The notes: a model not told the origin generated them from the letters alone. A stretch of 64,000 bases of DNA from Oscillospiraceae bacterium (GCA_015068085.1 SVLF01000008.1:1-64000), one strand, 5' to 3'; positions 16,385 to 23,162 are shown, counted from the stretch's first letter. Program-made: numbers and translations.

Positions 16385-17149
16385 TTATGAGAAAACACCG
16401 AGGAAAGTCTCAATTAAAAGAACAGAAAGAATGGTCAGCATTGCGGGAAAGACAAGCTTTTCGCCGCGCTTTACGGCGAGTGCTGCACCGATGTAGCTAC
16501 CGAGCATATTGCTCAGTGTGCACGGAATGGCAACGTGCCATATCATGTGCCCGCCGATAATATAGTTAAAAAGCGCGGTGAAATTGGAAATAACAATTAT
16601 GATTTTTCCGTTGCCGCAGCCAATCCTCAGGTCATATCCCAAAAGAAGAGAAAATACAATCATTGCGATGCTTCCGCCACCCGGACCGAAAAGCGCATCA
16701 TATGCACCGAGTAACACACCGGAAAGCATACTCAGCAGAACGGTTTTTACATTCATCGGCGGTCTTGAATCGGATGGGAACTTTACCTTCCGTTTGAAAA
16801 ACATAAATAAAACGGCTATCGGGATGCAAACTGCAATAATAACCTTTATTTTTTCTCCGTCAAGTCCGAGAATAATGCGTGTTGACAGCATAGACGCGGC
16901 TATTGTAAGAGGGAAAGCAATGAGCGCTGTTCTGATGTCTGCAAAACCTTCTTTTAAGTATTTCAGACCGGAGCAAAGAGTTCCGCATCCGCTTTGAAGC
17001 TTGTTGCAGGCGTATGCGCTGTGCATTGGCATGCCTGTGAGCATATAGGCGGGTAGTGCAATAATTCCACCACCTCCCGCAATCCCGTCAAGGACTCCGG
17101 CGACAAACAGAAGAGGGATAAGATCGAGTAAGCATGATAAATATTCCAT
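16385..17149 (-). CDS. TSUP family anion exporter (TauE/SafE, DUF81)
   Basis: 254 residues from ATG 17149, eight hydrophobic segments. The opening VAGVLDGIAGGGGIIALPAY and the mirrored second-half motif GAYDALFGPGGGSIAM are the two half-repeats of the TSUP family, which moves small organic or sulfur-containing anions such as sulfite or sulfoacetate across the membrane. GTG 17161 is an alternative start. It is divergent from the LysR gene at 17251 across an 101-base AT-rich gap, the usual position for a LysR target. Confidence 0.85.
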   Translation of the reverse strand: MEYLSCLLDLIPLLFVAGVLDGIAGGGGIIALPAYMLTGMPMHSAYACNKLQSGCGTLCSGLKYLKEGFADIRTALIAFPLTIAASMLSTRIILGLDGEKIKVIIAVCIPIAVLFMFFKRKVKFPSDSRPPMNVKTVLLSMLSGVLLGAYDALFGPGGGSIAMIVFSLLLGYDLRIGCGNGKIIIVISNFTALFNYIIGGHMIWHVAIPCTLSNMLGSYIGAALAVKRGEKLVFPAMLTILSVLLIETFLGVFS

Positions 17150-17250
17150 AATTTCAATCACCGCTATTGATTATAAAATATTTTAATGTTATAATCAAAT
17201 ATAAATAACTATATAAAAACTATTTATATATATTTATGGTGGTGTGACAT
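17150..17250. promoter_or_regulatory. Divergent control region between TSUP exporter and LysR gene
   Basis: Very AT-rich, with several overlapping ATAAT/ATTAT dyads around 17190-17215 that could host LysR T-N11-A sites and divergent promoters. I cannot single out one operator. Confidence 0.35.
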
Positions 17251-18192
17251 GTGTTCAGATATATGGATTATGCTTTGGCGGTATATGAAGAGAAGTCGTT
17301 CACAAAAGCTGCGGAGAGGCTTTTTATTTCTCAGCCATCGCTGTCTCTTACAATCAAAAAGCTTGAGAAAATGCTGGGTGCACCGGTGTTTGAGCGTGGG
17401 GGGAAGGAGATAACGCCGACTCTTGTAGGTGAGCGGTATATATCTGCGGCAAGGGAGATAAATCGGATAAAGACGGGCTTTGCAAACGAGCTTGACGATA
17501 TGGTAAATCTGCGGCGCGGGAAGATAACCGTAGGCAGTACGTACTTTATATCTTCGTATATCCTGCCCGGAATATTGCGGAAATTCAAAGAAAAATATCC
17601 CGAGATAGAGGTGCGTGTGGCAGTAGACAGCTCCGTCGCTCTTGTGTATATGCTTGAGAATGGCGAGGTTGATATTGTTATAGATAATGATATGCCGGAT
17701 TATGCCGACTGCGAACATATTTCGCTGATGAATGAAAAAGTCTTGCTGGGAATACCGGAGGGCTTTAAGATAAACAAAAGCCTTTCGGATAAACTCCTTA
17801 CGGAGCAGGAGATAAAATGTGCGAAGTACAGCGCGGTGAAAACGGTTGGTGTTTCACAGCTTCGCGGAGAAAAATTCATATTGCTGAAGCCCGGAAACAA
17901 GATGCGCGAGATTTCGGACGCTATTTTTACCGAAGCAGATTTCATTCCGGATGCAGAATTTGAATTTGATCAGCTTATGACGTCATTAAGCTATGCGGAA
18001 AACGGATTCGGTATATGCTTTCTTACGGACACGGTACTGAGATACGGAAGTGGATATCCGAAGCTTTGCCTCTACGTGCCGGAAACGGAAAGGAGAGAAA
18101 GAACGCTCTACATAGTTCACAAAAAGAACAGATATCTCACCCGCGCGGCAAAGGCATTTATTGATGAAATGTACCAAAGCGGGGAAAGATAA
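17251..18192 (+). CDS. LysR family transcriptional regulator
   Basis: 313 residues beginning at GTG 17251, with GGTGGTG 6 bases upstream. Residues 1-60 are the winged helix-turn-helix (FTKAAERLFISQPSLSLTIKKLEKMLGAPVFERGGKEITPT), written here in parts as FTKAAERLFISQPSLS and IKKLEKMLGAPVFERG. The rest is a substrate-binding-like effector domain (KITVGSTYFISSYILPGILRKF region). Probably controls the divergent TSUP exporter in response to its substrate, as is usual for LysR pairs; this is inference. Confidence 0.88.
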   Translation: MFRYMDYALAVYEEKSFTKAAERLFISQPSLSLTIKKLEKMLGAPVFERGGKEITPTLVGERYISAAREINRIKTGFANELDDMVNLRRGKITVGSTYFISSYILPGILRKFKEKYPEIEVRVAVDSSVALVYMLENGEVDIVIDNDMPDYADCEHISLMNEKVLLGIPEGFKINKSLSDKLLTEQEIKCAKYSAVKTVGVSQLRGEKFILLKPGNKMREISDAIFTEADFIPDAEFEFDQLMTSLSYAENGFGICFLTDTVLRYGSGYPKLCLYVPETERRERTLYIVHKKNRYLTRAAKAFIDEMYQSGER

Positions 18193-18238
18193 ATTGCAAA
18201 ATTCGATGTAAAAAGTGTGCTAAATTACCTGAAACTCG

Positions 18239-18267
18239 TTGTATTTTTTGTAACTGTATGCTATAAT
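18239..18267 (+). promoter_or_regulatory. Extended -10 promoter of second DUF4143 gene
   Basis: TTGTAT (18239-18244), 17 bases, TATAAT (18262-18267) with the extended element TGC just before the -10. Confidence 0.75.
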
Positions 18268-18298
18268 ATATTTGTATTATAATGACGGAGGTGCGCGT

Positions 18299-19597
18299 AT
18301 GTACCGAATTGCTATGGAAAAACTATTGAAATGGAAACAAAGCGAACGCCGCAAACCTTTAATTATCGAAGGTGCTCGTCAGGTTGGTAAGACTTGGCTT
18401 ATGAAGGAGTTTGGCAGACAGGCGTATGCCGATACCGTGTATATAAATTTTGACTCCAATTCGAGAATGGCAGAGCTGTTTTCTTCTGATTTGGATACGG
18501 AACGTTTAATTATGGGATTGGAATTGTATGCAGGACGAAAAATCAACCCTGAAAATTCCTTGCTGATTTTTGATGAGGTCCAGGAAGTTCCAAGAGCACT
18601 CAGTTCTCTTAAATATTTCTGTGAAAATGCGCCGCAGTATCATATTGTATGCGCCGGCTCTTTGCTTGGTATTGCCTTACATCAAGGCACGTCTTTCCCT
18701 GTGGGTAAGGTCGATTTCCTGAAATTGTATCCTCTTTCTTTCGGGGAGTTTTTGATGGCAACTGATAAAGAACGATTTGCCGAACTGCTTGATGAGCGAG
18801 ACTTCCGGATGATTACAAGCTTTAAGCAGACATATATTGATGCTTTGAAGCACTATTACTTTGTTGGCGGTATGCCTGAAGCTGTGCAAAGCTTTGCAGA
18901 GAATAAAGATTTCAACGAGGTTCGCGAAATCCAAAAGCGAATCCTTGCAGCCTACGAACAGGATTTCTCCAAACATGCTCCCAACGAAATCGTGCCGAGA
19001 CTCCGTATGCTGTGGAACAGCATACCATCTCAGTTGGCGAAAGAAAACAAGAAGTTTGTCTACGGTCTTGTTCGTGAAGGTGCTCGTGCAAAGGACTACG
19101 AAACCGCAATTATGTGGCTTTGCGATTGCGGCCTTGTTCATAAAGTCAGCCGTGTAAATACAGCAGGAATCCCTTTGCGGGCATATGAGGACTTGAAAGC
19201 ATTTAAGCTGTTTGTGGTAGACGTTGGACTCCTTGGCTGCATGGCAGGACTTCGTCAGCGTACTCTGCTTGACGGAAACGATCTTTTTGTTGAGTTTAAG
19301 GGGGCTCTTACTGAACAGTATGTTTGTCAGCAGTTAAAAACCATCCGGGATTTGGATGTTTACTATTACACTAACGACAGGGGTTCCTGCGAGGTGGACT
19401 TTGTTATAGATACGGGCGAGATGATCGTTCCTGTTGAAGTAAAGGCAGAAGTCAACCTCAGAGCCAAAAGTCTTAAGACTTACCGGGAAAAATTCTCTCC
19501 CGAAGTTTCCGTTCGTACATCTATGGCAGATTTCCAAAAAGAAGAAGGTCTCGTTAATCTGCCGTTGTATGCGATAGATCAGATTACCAAGATATAA
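18299..19597 (+). CDS. AAA+ ATPase with DUF4143 domain, second copy
   Basis: 432 residues from ATG 18299, preceded by GGAGGTG. Walker A in EGARQVGKTWLM (near residue 27), Walker B in SLLIFDEVQE (near 93). The DUF4143 part ends with EVDFVIDTGEMIVPVEVKAE, a PD-(D/E)XK-like pattern. Same layout as the protein at 10270, yet clearly divergent in sequence, so an old duplication or separate arrival. It has its own strong promoter. Function unsettled for the family. Confidence 0.88.
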   Translation: MYRIAMEKLLKWKQSERRKPLIIEGARQVGKTWLMKEFGRQAYADTVYINFDSNSRMAELFSSDLDTERLIMGLELYAGRKINPENSLLIFDEVQEVPRALSSLKYFCENAPQYHIVCAGSLLGIALHQGTSFPVGKVDFLKLYPLSFGEFLMATDKERFAELLDERDFRMITSFKQTYIDALKHYYFVGGMPEAVQSFAENKDFNEVREIQKRILAAYEQDFSKHAPNEIVPRLRMLWNSIPSQLAKENKKFVYGLVREGARAKDYETAIMWLCDCGLVHKVSRVNTAGIPLRAYEDLKAFKLFVVDVGLLGCMAGLRQRTLLDGNDLFVEFKGALTEQYVCQQLKTIRDLDVYYYTNDRGSCEVDFVIDTGEMIVPVEVKAEVNLRAKSLKTYREKFSPEVSVRTSMADFQKEEGLVNLPLYAIDQITKI

Positions 19598-19656
19598 AAC
19601 AGAGAATCAAAAAAAGAATATGAAATGTGCCAAAGCGGGGACACCACAAATTTTTC

Positions 19657-19685
19657 TTGACAAACAACACTTGTTTTGATAAAAT
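19657..19685 (+). promoter_or_regulatory. Promoter of the thrS T-box leader
   Basis: TTGACA (19657-19662), 17 bases, TAAAAT (19680-19685), with TGA giving an extended -10. Transcription should begin near 19692. Confidence 0.85.
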
Positions 19686-19691
19686 AAGAGC

Positions 19692-19940
19692 ACAAAAGCT
19701 GTGAAGGAAAGAGTAGCCCTTCGCGGAGCATTCAGAGAAGGATGTACTGACGGAATCTTCCGTTTTTGCTGTGAGCATCCGGTGCTGCGCATTGGTGAAG
19801 ACCGCTCCTGAGCTGCAGGGAGGAAAATAAGTATTCTCTGCCGTGAGCCTGCGTTAATGGGAAATGAGTGAAAATTAAGGTGGAACCGTGCACTTGTGCA
19901 CCCTTAATCCGTGGTAACGTCTGCGGATAAGGGTGTTTTT
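19692..19940 (+). ncRNA. T-box riboswitch, threonine-specific, upstream of thrS
   Basis: The leader contains the diagnostic T-box AAGGTGGAACCGTG (19877-19890) and the stem I AGTA-type motif in GGAAAGAGTAGC (19707-19718). A likely specifier codon ACC (Thr) stands at 19801-19803, followed by a purine as is usual. The terminator arms are 19899-19913 and 19922-19935, with a T run from 19935. Uncharged tRNA-Thr would pair with the specifier and the T-box bulge and stabilise the antiterminator, so thrS is made when threonyl-tRNA is short. The specifier assignment is from position, not folding. Confidence 0.92.
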
Positions 19941-19971
19941 TATTATATTTATATATGAAAGGATGACAGAA

Positions 19972-21726
19972 ATGGCAGAAATGAACGAACTGCAGATTTT
20001 GCGTCACAGTGCCTCGCACGTTATGGCACAAGCAGTAAAAAGACTTTTCCCCGAGGTTAAGCTTGCGATAGGTCCCGCTATCGACAACGGCTTTTATTAT
20101 GACTTTGATACCTCCGCTCCGTTTACGGCGGAGGACCTTGAGAAAATAGAAGCCGAAATGAAGAAAATCGCAAAGGAAAACCTCAAAATTGAGCGTTTTG
20201 AGCTTCCGAAGGATGAGGCACTTGAGCTTATGCGCGATGAGCCGTACAAGATTGAGCTTATCGAGGCACTTCCGGAGGGCGAGGTAATCTCCTTCTACAA
20301 GCAGGGTGAGTTTGTTGACCTGTGCGCAGGCCCGCACGTAAACTACACAAGCAAGATAAAGGCATATAAGCTTCTCAGTGCAACCGGCGCATACTGGAGA
20401 GGCGATGAGAAGAACAAGATGCTCCAGCGCATTTATGCTACGGCTTTCCAGAGCAAGGATGAGCTTAATGCGTATCTCGAGCAGCGCGAGGAAGCGAAAA
20501 AGCGCGATCATAACAAGCTCGGCCGTGAGCTTGAGCTTTTCACAACGAGTGAGGTTATCGGTCAGGGACTTCCGATTCTTCTCCCGAAGGGCGCAAGAAT
20601 AATCCAGCTTCTCCAGAGATTTGTTGAGGATGAAGAGCAGAAGCGCGGATGGCTTCTTACAAAGACTCCGCTTATGGCAAAGAGTGACCTTTACAAGATT
20701 TCCGGTCACTGGGATCATTATCAGGACGGTATGTTCATAATGGGCGATGAAGAAACAGAAAAAGAGGTATTTGCCCTCCGCCCGATGACCTGTCCGTTCC
20801 AGTATCAGGCATATCTCAACCGCGGAAGAAGCTACCGCGACCTTCCGATGCGTTTAGGCGAAACCTCAACGCTCTTCCGCAATGAGGCTTCCGGTGAGAT
20901 GCACGGCCTTATCCGCGTCCGCCAGTTCACGATTTCCGAAGGTCACCTTATGTGTACACCGGAGCAGCTTGAGGACGAGTTTAAGGGCTGCCTTGAGCTT
21001 GCGATTTATATGCTCAAGACCTTAGGGCTTTATGAGGATGTTTCTTACCGCTTCTCGCAGTGGGATCCCGATGACCGTGAAAAGTATATCGGCACGGAGG
21101 AACAGTGGAACGAGGCTCAGGATATGATGGCGAAGATCCTCGATCATCTCGAAATCCCGTACAAGGTGGGTGTCGGCGAAGCCGCGTTCTACGGTCCGAA
21201 GCTTGATATCCAGATCAAGAACGTATTCGGAAAAGAAGACACGCTCATCACTATTCAGATTGACCAGATGCTCGCTGAGAAGTTTGGTATGGAATATGTT
21301 GATGCAGACGGCGTGAAGAAAAATCCGTATATAATTCACAGAACGTCCATCGGTTGCTACGAGAGAACTCTCGCACTTCTCATTGAGAAGTATGCAGGTG
21401 CGTTCCCGGTATGGCTTGCGCCTACTCAGGTAAAGCTTCTCCCGATTGCAGACCGCCACTTTGACTATGCCTACGATGTCAAGCGCGCTCTTGAAGCCGC
21501 AGGTATTGTAAGAGTAGAGGTTGACGAGCGTAACGAGAAGATTGGCTATAAGATACGCGAAGCGCAGATGGAAAAGGTTCCGTATATGATAGTTGTCGGT
21601 GATAAGGATATTGAAAACAAAACTGTTTCTGTCCGTGACCGCCGCGACGGTGATATCGGAAGCATGCCCATAGAAGAATTTATCGCAAAGATTACCGAAG
21701 AGGTAAACAGCAAAGTAATTAAATAA
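19972..21726 (+). CDS. thrS: Threonyl-tRNA synthetase lacking the N-terminal TGS domain
   Basis: Charges tRNA-Thr. I use ATG 19972 (584 residues), with AAAGGA 7 bases upstream. The protein starts straight at the editing (N2) domain, LRHSASHVMAQAVKRLF, so the about 60-residue TGS domain of the 640-residue form is missing; no frame upstream can supply it because the T-box terminator lies there. The class II core is intact: PMTCPFQYQAY (zinc Cys), ISEGHLMC and IIHRTSIGCYERTL, followed by the anticodon-binding domain. Expression is under the T-box. A terminator follows at 21731. Confidence 0.95.
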   Translation: MAEMNELQILRHSASHVMAQAVKRLFPEVKLAIGPAIDNGFYYDFDTSAPFTAEDLEKIEAEMKKIAKENLKIERFELPKDEALELMRDEPYKIELIEALPEGEVISFYKQGEFVDLCAGPHVNYTSKIKAYKLLSATGAYWRGDEKNKMLQRIYATAFQSKDELNAYLEQREEAKKRDHNKLGRELELFTTSEVIGQGLPILLPKGARIIQLLQRFVEDEEQKRGWLLTKTPLMAKSDLYKISGHWDHYQDGMFIMGDEETEKEVFALRPMTCPFQYQAYLNRGRSYRDLPMRLGETSTLFRNEASGEMHGLIRVRQFTISEGHLMCTPEQLEDEFKGCLELAIYMLKTLGLYEDVSYRFSQWDPDDREKYIGTEEQWNEAQDMMAKILDHLEIPYKVGVGEAAFYGPKLDIQIKNVFGKEDTLITIQIDQMLAEKFGMEYVDADGVKKNPYIIHRTSIGCYERTLALLIEKYAGAFPVWLAPTQVKLLPIADRHFDYAYDVKRALEAAGIVRVEVDERNEKIGYKIREAQMEKVPYMIVVGDKDIENKTVSVRDRRDGDIGSMPIEEFIAKITEEVNSKVIK

Positions 21727-21730
21727 ATCA

Positions 21731-21770
21731 AAAAAGAGTTGCGAATCAATTTGACTTCGCAACTCTTTTT
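21731..21770 (+). terminator. Rho-independent terminator of thrS
   Basis: Arms AAAAAGAGTTGCGAA (21731-21745) and TTCGCAACTCTTTTT (21756-21770) with a 10-base loop. Confidence 0.85.
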
Positions 21771-21775
21771 GTAGG

Positions 21776-21802
21776 TGGAGCAGGTAAAGGGAATCGAACC
21801 CT
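21776..21802 (-). repeat. Attachment-site-like copy of the tRNA-Gly 3' end
   Basis: 27 bases identical to 22378-22404 (T arm, acceptor 3' strand and CCA). No tRNA body precedes it: the sequence beyond 21803 does not fold as a tRNA. Fits an att site left by recombination. Confidence 0.75.
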
Positions 21803-21911
21803 GTTTTTCAAAATGAGAAAAAAGTTCTTTGCATTGTGCGGAGGCATGTTTTGAGCTACCGTCAGAAAGAGTGACCTTCCGCACCCTGCGTCTGTCAGCA
21901 CGTCTTTTCAC
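21803..21911 (-). pseudogene. Tyrosine-integrase-like N-terminal stub
   Basis: A leftward frame from GTG 21911 has AAAGGAAC 6 bases upstream. It encodes RRADRRRVRKVTLSDGSSK near its start, resembling the R-x-D-x-R...KVTL-x-DG-x-x-K opening of the arm-binding domain in Firmicute phage integrases. After about 36 residues it runs into the attachment-like repeat, where an integrase gene would be expected to begin or end. No catalytic domain remains. The homology call is by eye over a short stretch. Confidence 0.4.
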
Positions 21912-21935
21912 GGTAAAGTTCCTTTCTTTTGAGGA

Positions 21936-21965
21936 TTGACAGAATAAGAATTTATGTGATAGAAT
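21936..21965 (+). promoter_or_regulatory. Promoter of the toxin mRNA
   Basis: TTGACA (21936-21941), 18 bases, TAGAAT (21960-21965) with extended TGA. The predicted transcript starts with a small stem CGCTC-GGAAA-CGAGCG (21971-21986), of the kind that protects 5' ends. Confidence 0.75.
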
Positions 21966-22042
21966 ATAAACGCTCGGAAACGAGCGGGGCTACCACAAAC
22001 GGTAGGCGGTTGAGTCTTTGCCCTCTGAATGGAGGGATGCAT

Positions 22043-22132
22043 ATGTACATAACATTACAGGATTTATTACAATATACTGTTGCGATAACATCTGTTTTGA
22101 CGATTGTTATTATGTTCATAAAAAGAGATTAG
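22043..22132 (+). CDS. 29-residue hydrophobic peptide, putative type I toxin
   Basis: ATG 22043 follows GGAGGG by 6 bases (ATG 22037 is too close). The peptide opens MYITLQDLLQYTV, continues with a hydrophobic segment of about 15 residues and ends FIKRD: one membrane helix with a charged tail, the profile of Fst/holin-like type I toxins that depolarise membranes. Around it are a strong sense promoter, a long structured leader (GGCTACC...ACGGTAGGC at 21988-22007), a convergent antisense promoter and a shared terminator in which the TAG stop is embedded. It matches no named family with certainty by eye. Confidence 0.65.
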   Translation: MYITLQDLLQYTVAITSVLTIVIMFIKRD

Positions 22133-22207
22133 CCGCCCAAGCGTCCAAACTTAGCGGCTAATCAATAGCTTCTATGAGGGCTAACCGTCTGCCGGTAGCC
22201 TTTTTCT
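22120..22207 (-). ncRNA. Putative antisense antitoxin RNA
   Basis: Predicted from the leftward promoter at 22214-22242 to the terminator at 22127-22163, about 88 nt. Its 5' part folds as GGCTACCG...CGGTTAGCC (22178-22200 on the plus strand). That resembles, and can pair through CTACCG/CGGTAG with, the leader hairpin of the toxin mRNA at 21988-22007. Its 3' part is fully complementary to the toxin mRNA end. This is the geometry of par-type (Fst/RNA II) modules: convergent RNAs, shared terminator, interacting repeats at both far ends. Confidence 0.65.
22127..22163. terminator. Bidirectional terminator shared by toxin mRNA and antisense RNA
   Basis: Arms GATTAGCCGC (22127-22136) and GCGGCTAATC (22154-22163) pair perfectly. 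Leftward the stem is followed by TCTTTTT (22120-22126), a good intrinsic terminator; rightward the tail is weaker. The toxin stop codon TAG lies inside the left arm. Confidence 0.75.
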
Positions 22208-22213
22208 ATATTT

Positions 22214-22242
22214 ATTGTAACCGCTTTTTATGAAATTGTCAA
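22214..22242 (-). promoter_or_regulatory. Promoter of the antisense RNA
   Basis: Leftward TTGACA (22242-22237), 17 bases, TACAAT (22219-22214): a near-consensus promoter pointing at the toxin gene. Confidence 0.8.
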
Positions 22243-22255
22243 GATGTTTTTATTC

Positions 22256-22284
22256 TTGACAGAAGCGGCTATGCGTGGTAATAT
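22256..22284 (+). promoter_or_regulatory. Promoter of a small RNA
   Basis: TTGACA (22256-22261), 17 bases, TAATAT (22279-22284), extended TGG before the -10. Almost back to back with the antisense promoter. Confidence 0.75.
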
Positions 22285-22290
22285 AAATAT

Positions 22291-22374
22291 AAAACAAGGA
22301 ACGGCTTTGACGTTACGCAGTCGACTATTTTATTCAACAGTCGCCCATTTGACGGAATGGGCGACTGCTTTTTT
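22291..22374 (+). ncRNA. Putative small RNA between toxin module and tRNA-Gly
   Basis: About 84 nt from the promoter at 22256 to a textbook terminator: arms CAGTCGCCCA (22338-22347) and TGGGCGACTG (22358-22367), then CTTTTTT. CAGTCG occurs also at 22318, so the right arm TGGGCGACTG could pair with either copy and switch folds. No ribosome site or convincing short frame is visible. It ends 4 bases before the tRNA-Gly 3' end. Confidence 0.55.
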
Positions 22375-22377
22375 GGT

Positions 22378-22451
22378 TGGAGCAGGTAAAGGGAATCGAA
22401 CCCTCCTCTCAAGCTTGGGAAGCTTGCATTCTACCGATGAACTATACCTGC
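22378..22451 (-). tRNA. tRNA-Gly(CCC)
   Basis: Cloverleaf reads leftward from 22451: acceptor GCAGGTA, D arm GTTCATCGGTAGAAT, anticodon stem CAAGC/GCTTG with loop TTCCCAA (anticodon CCC), T arm GAGGG/TTCGATT/CCCTT, acceptor TACCTGC, discriminator T and encoded CCA. Second gene of a two-tRNA unit after tRNA-Thr, with a hairpin between them. Confidence 0.93.
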
Positions 22452-22460
22452 AATATAAAA

Positions 22461-22483
22461 CGCACGGCTCAAAAGCCGTGCGC
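22461..22483 (-). terminator. Hairpin between the two tRNA genes
   Basis: Leftward stem CGCACGGCT/AGCCGTGCG with a 4-5 base loop, then TTTTATATTG. It lies 1 base beyond the tRNA-Thr 3' end and may terminate or process the transcript before tRNA-Gly. Confidence 0.6.
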
Positions 22484-22559
22484 TGGAGCTGATGAGCGGA
22501 CTTGAACCGCTGACCTGCTGATTACGAATCAGCTGCTCTACCGACTGAGCCACATCAGC
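22484..22559 (-). tRNA. tRNA-Thr(CGT)
   Basis: Leftward from 22559: acceptor GCTGATG, D arm GCTCAGTCGGTAGAGC, anticodon stem GCTGA/TCAGC with loop TTCGTAA (anticodon CGT, reads ACG), T arm AGCGG/TTCAAGT/CCGCT, acceptor CATCAGC, T, and encoded CCA. 76 nt. Confidence 0.95.
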
Positions 22560-22584
22560 ATTTATGCTTTAACGAGCATAAACT

Positions 22585-22613
22585 ATTATAATATAAAAAT
22601 GCGTTTTCGTCAA
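22585..22613 (-). promoter_or_regulatory. Promoter of the tRNA-Thr/tRNA-Gly unit
   Basis: Leftward TTGACG (22613-22608), 17 bases, TATAAT (22590-22585), 26 bases upstream of tRNA-Thr. Confidence 0.85.
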
Positions 22614-22639
22614 TGGGAAATTTGATTTTTTTTAAAATG

Positions 22640-22674
22640 GTGCGCAAAATGCCCGTATTCGACATTTTGCGCAC
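22640..22674 (-). terminator. Terminator of the XRE regulator gene
   Basis: Arms GTGCGCAAAATG and CATTTTGCGCAC, 12 bp perfect, with an 11-base loop; leftward tail CATTTTAAAAAAAATC. Confidence 0.7.
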
Positions 22675-22687
22675 TTTCTTTGTGATA

Positions 22688-23023
22688 TTATTTTCCATAT
22701 TTCTTTATGGTCTGAATGTTGTCGCGGAGAATATTAAGCTGATTTGCGCTCATCCCGCGGATGTCGTCAAGGATAAGCTTTAAGTTGCTTTCGTCTGTGC
22801 TGTCATCATAATCGGCAATTAAAGCACCTAATGAAACTTGCAGAGCATTGGCAATCGCAACAACAGTTTCAAGCTTCATACTATGATAGCCTACTTCTAT
22901 ACGAGATATATATTTTTGACTGGTTCCTACAAGCTCTGAAAGTTCTTCCTGTGTCATTTTCTTTTCGTTTCTGTAAGCCTGAATACGAGAACCTATTTTT
23001 CTGAAATCCAAATTACTGTTCAT
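22688..23023 (-). CDS. XRE family HTH regulator
   Basis: 111 residues from ATG 23023 (TGGAG 8 bases upstream). Residues about 10-65 are a lambda-repressor-like helix-turn-helix: IGSRIQAYRNEKKMTQEEL, SELVGTSQKYISRIE, VGYHSMKLETVVAIAN. The C-terminal tail of about 40 residues is helical and may dimerise. It is divergent from the lipoprotein gene at 23205, and a perfect 22-bp palindrome between them is a candidate operator. Confidence 0.88.
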   Translation of the reverse strand: MNSNLDFRKIGSRIQAYRNEKKMTQEELSELVGTSQKYISRIEVGYHSMKLETVVAIANALQVSLGALIADYDDSTDESNLKLILDDIRGMSANQLNILRDNIQTIKKYGK

Positions 23024-23106
23024 AGTTGTTCTCCATATGTGACGAATATTCAATAATATTATTATAAACAATAGCAAATATCAGTAAAACAAACTACAGT
23101 TAGATT

Positions 23107-23128
23107 AATACTAAATATATTTAGTATT
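23107..23128. promoter_or_regulatory. 22-bp perfect palindrome, candidate XRE operator
   Basis: Half-site AATACTAAATA followed directly by TATTTAGTATT (23107-23128), no spacer and no mismatch. It lies 29 bases upstream of the lipoprotein -10 (23157), overlapping or just before its -35 region, and between two divergent genes. Confidence 0.65.
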
Positions 23129-23156
23129 TTTGCTTTATTTTTCCACTCGTATATGG

Positions 23157-23162
23157 TATAAT
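23157..23162 (+). promoter_or_regulatory. Extended -10 of the lipoprotein gene
   Basis: TGGTATAAT at 23154-23162; the -35 region (TTTATT at 23134) is poor, which fits control from the adjacent palindrome. Confidence 0.6.

Larger units (their letters stand above)
21776..22377. mobile_element. Remnant of an element integrated at tRNA-Gly(CCC)
   Basis: A 27-base sequence identical to the 3' end of tRNA-Gly, including its CCA (22378-22404), is repeated at 21776-21802 in the same orientation. The 3' end of the tRNA faces this interval, so the layout is what site-specific integration into a tRNA 3' end leaves: intact tRNA at one end, 3' fragment at the other. Only 0.6 kb lies between: an integrase-like stub beside the fragment, a type I toxin-antitoxin locus and a small RNA gene. 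Interpreted as a decayed or minimal integrative element held by its toxin module. Confidence 0.65.

Noticed and set aside
19732-20718. 328-residue leftward frame across the T-box and thrS
   Set aside because: Overlaps the T-box and the thrS catalytic gene on the other strand; no family resemblance.
21546-21911. Full 121-residue leftward frame as a real gene
   Set aside because: Only the first about 36 residues resemble an integrase; the rest is tRNA fragment, thrS terminator and thrS antisense, so I list just the stub as a pseudogene.
22244-22492. 82-residue rightward frame over the small RNA and tRNA-Gly
   Set aside because: It runs antisense through a tRNA gene and has no ribosome site.
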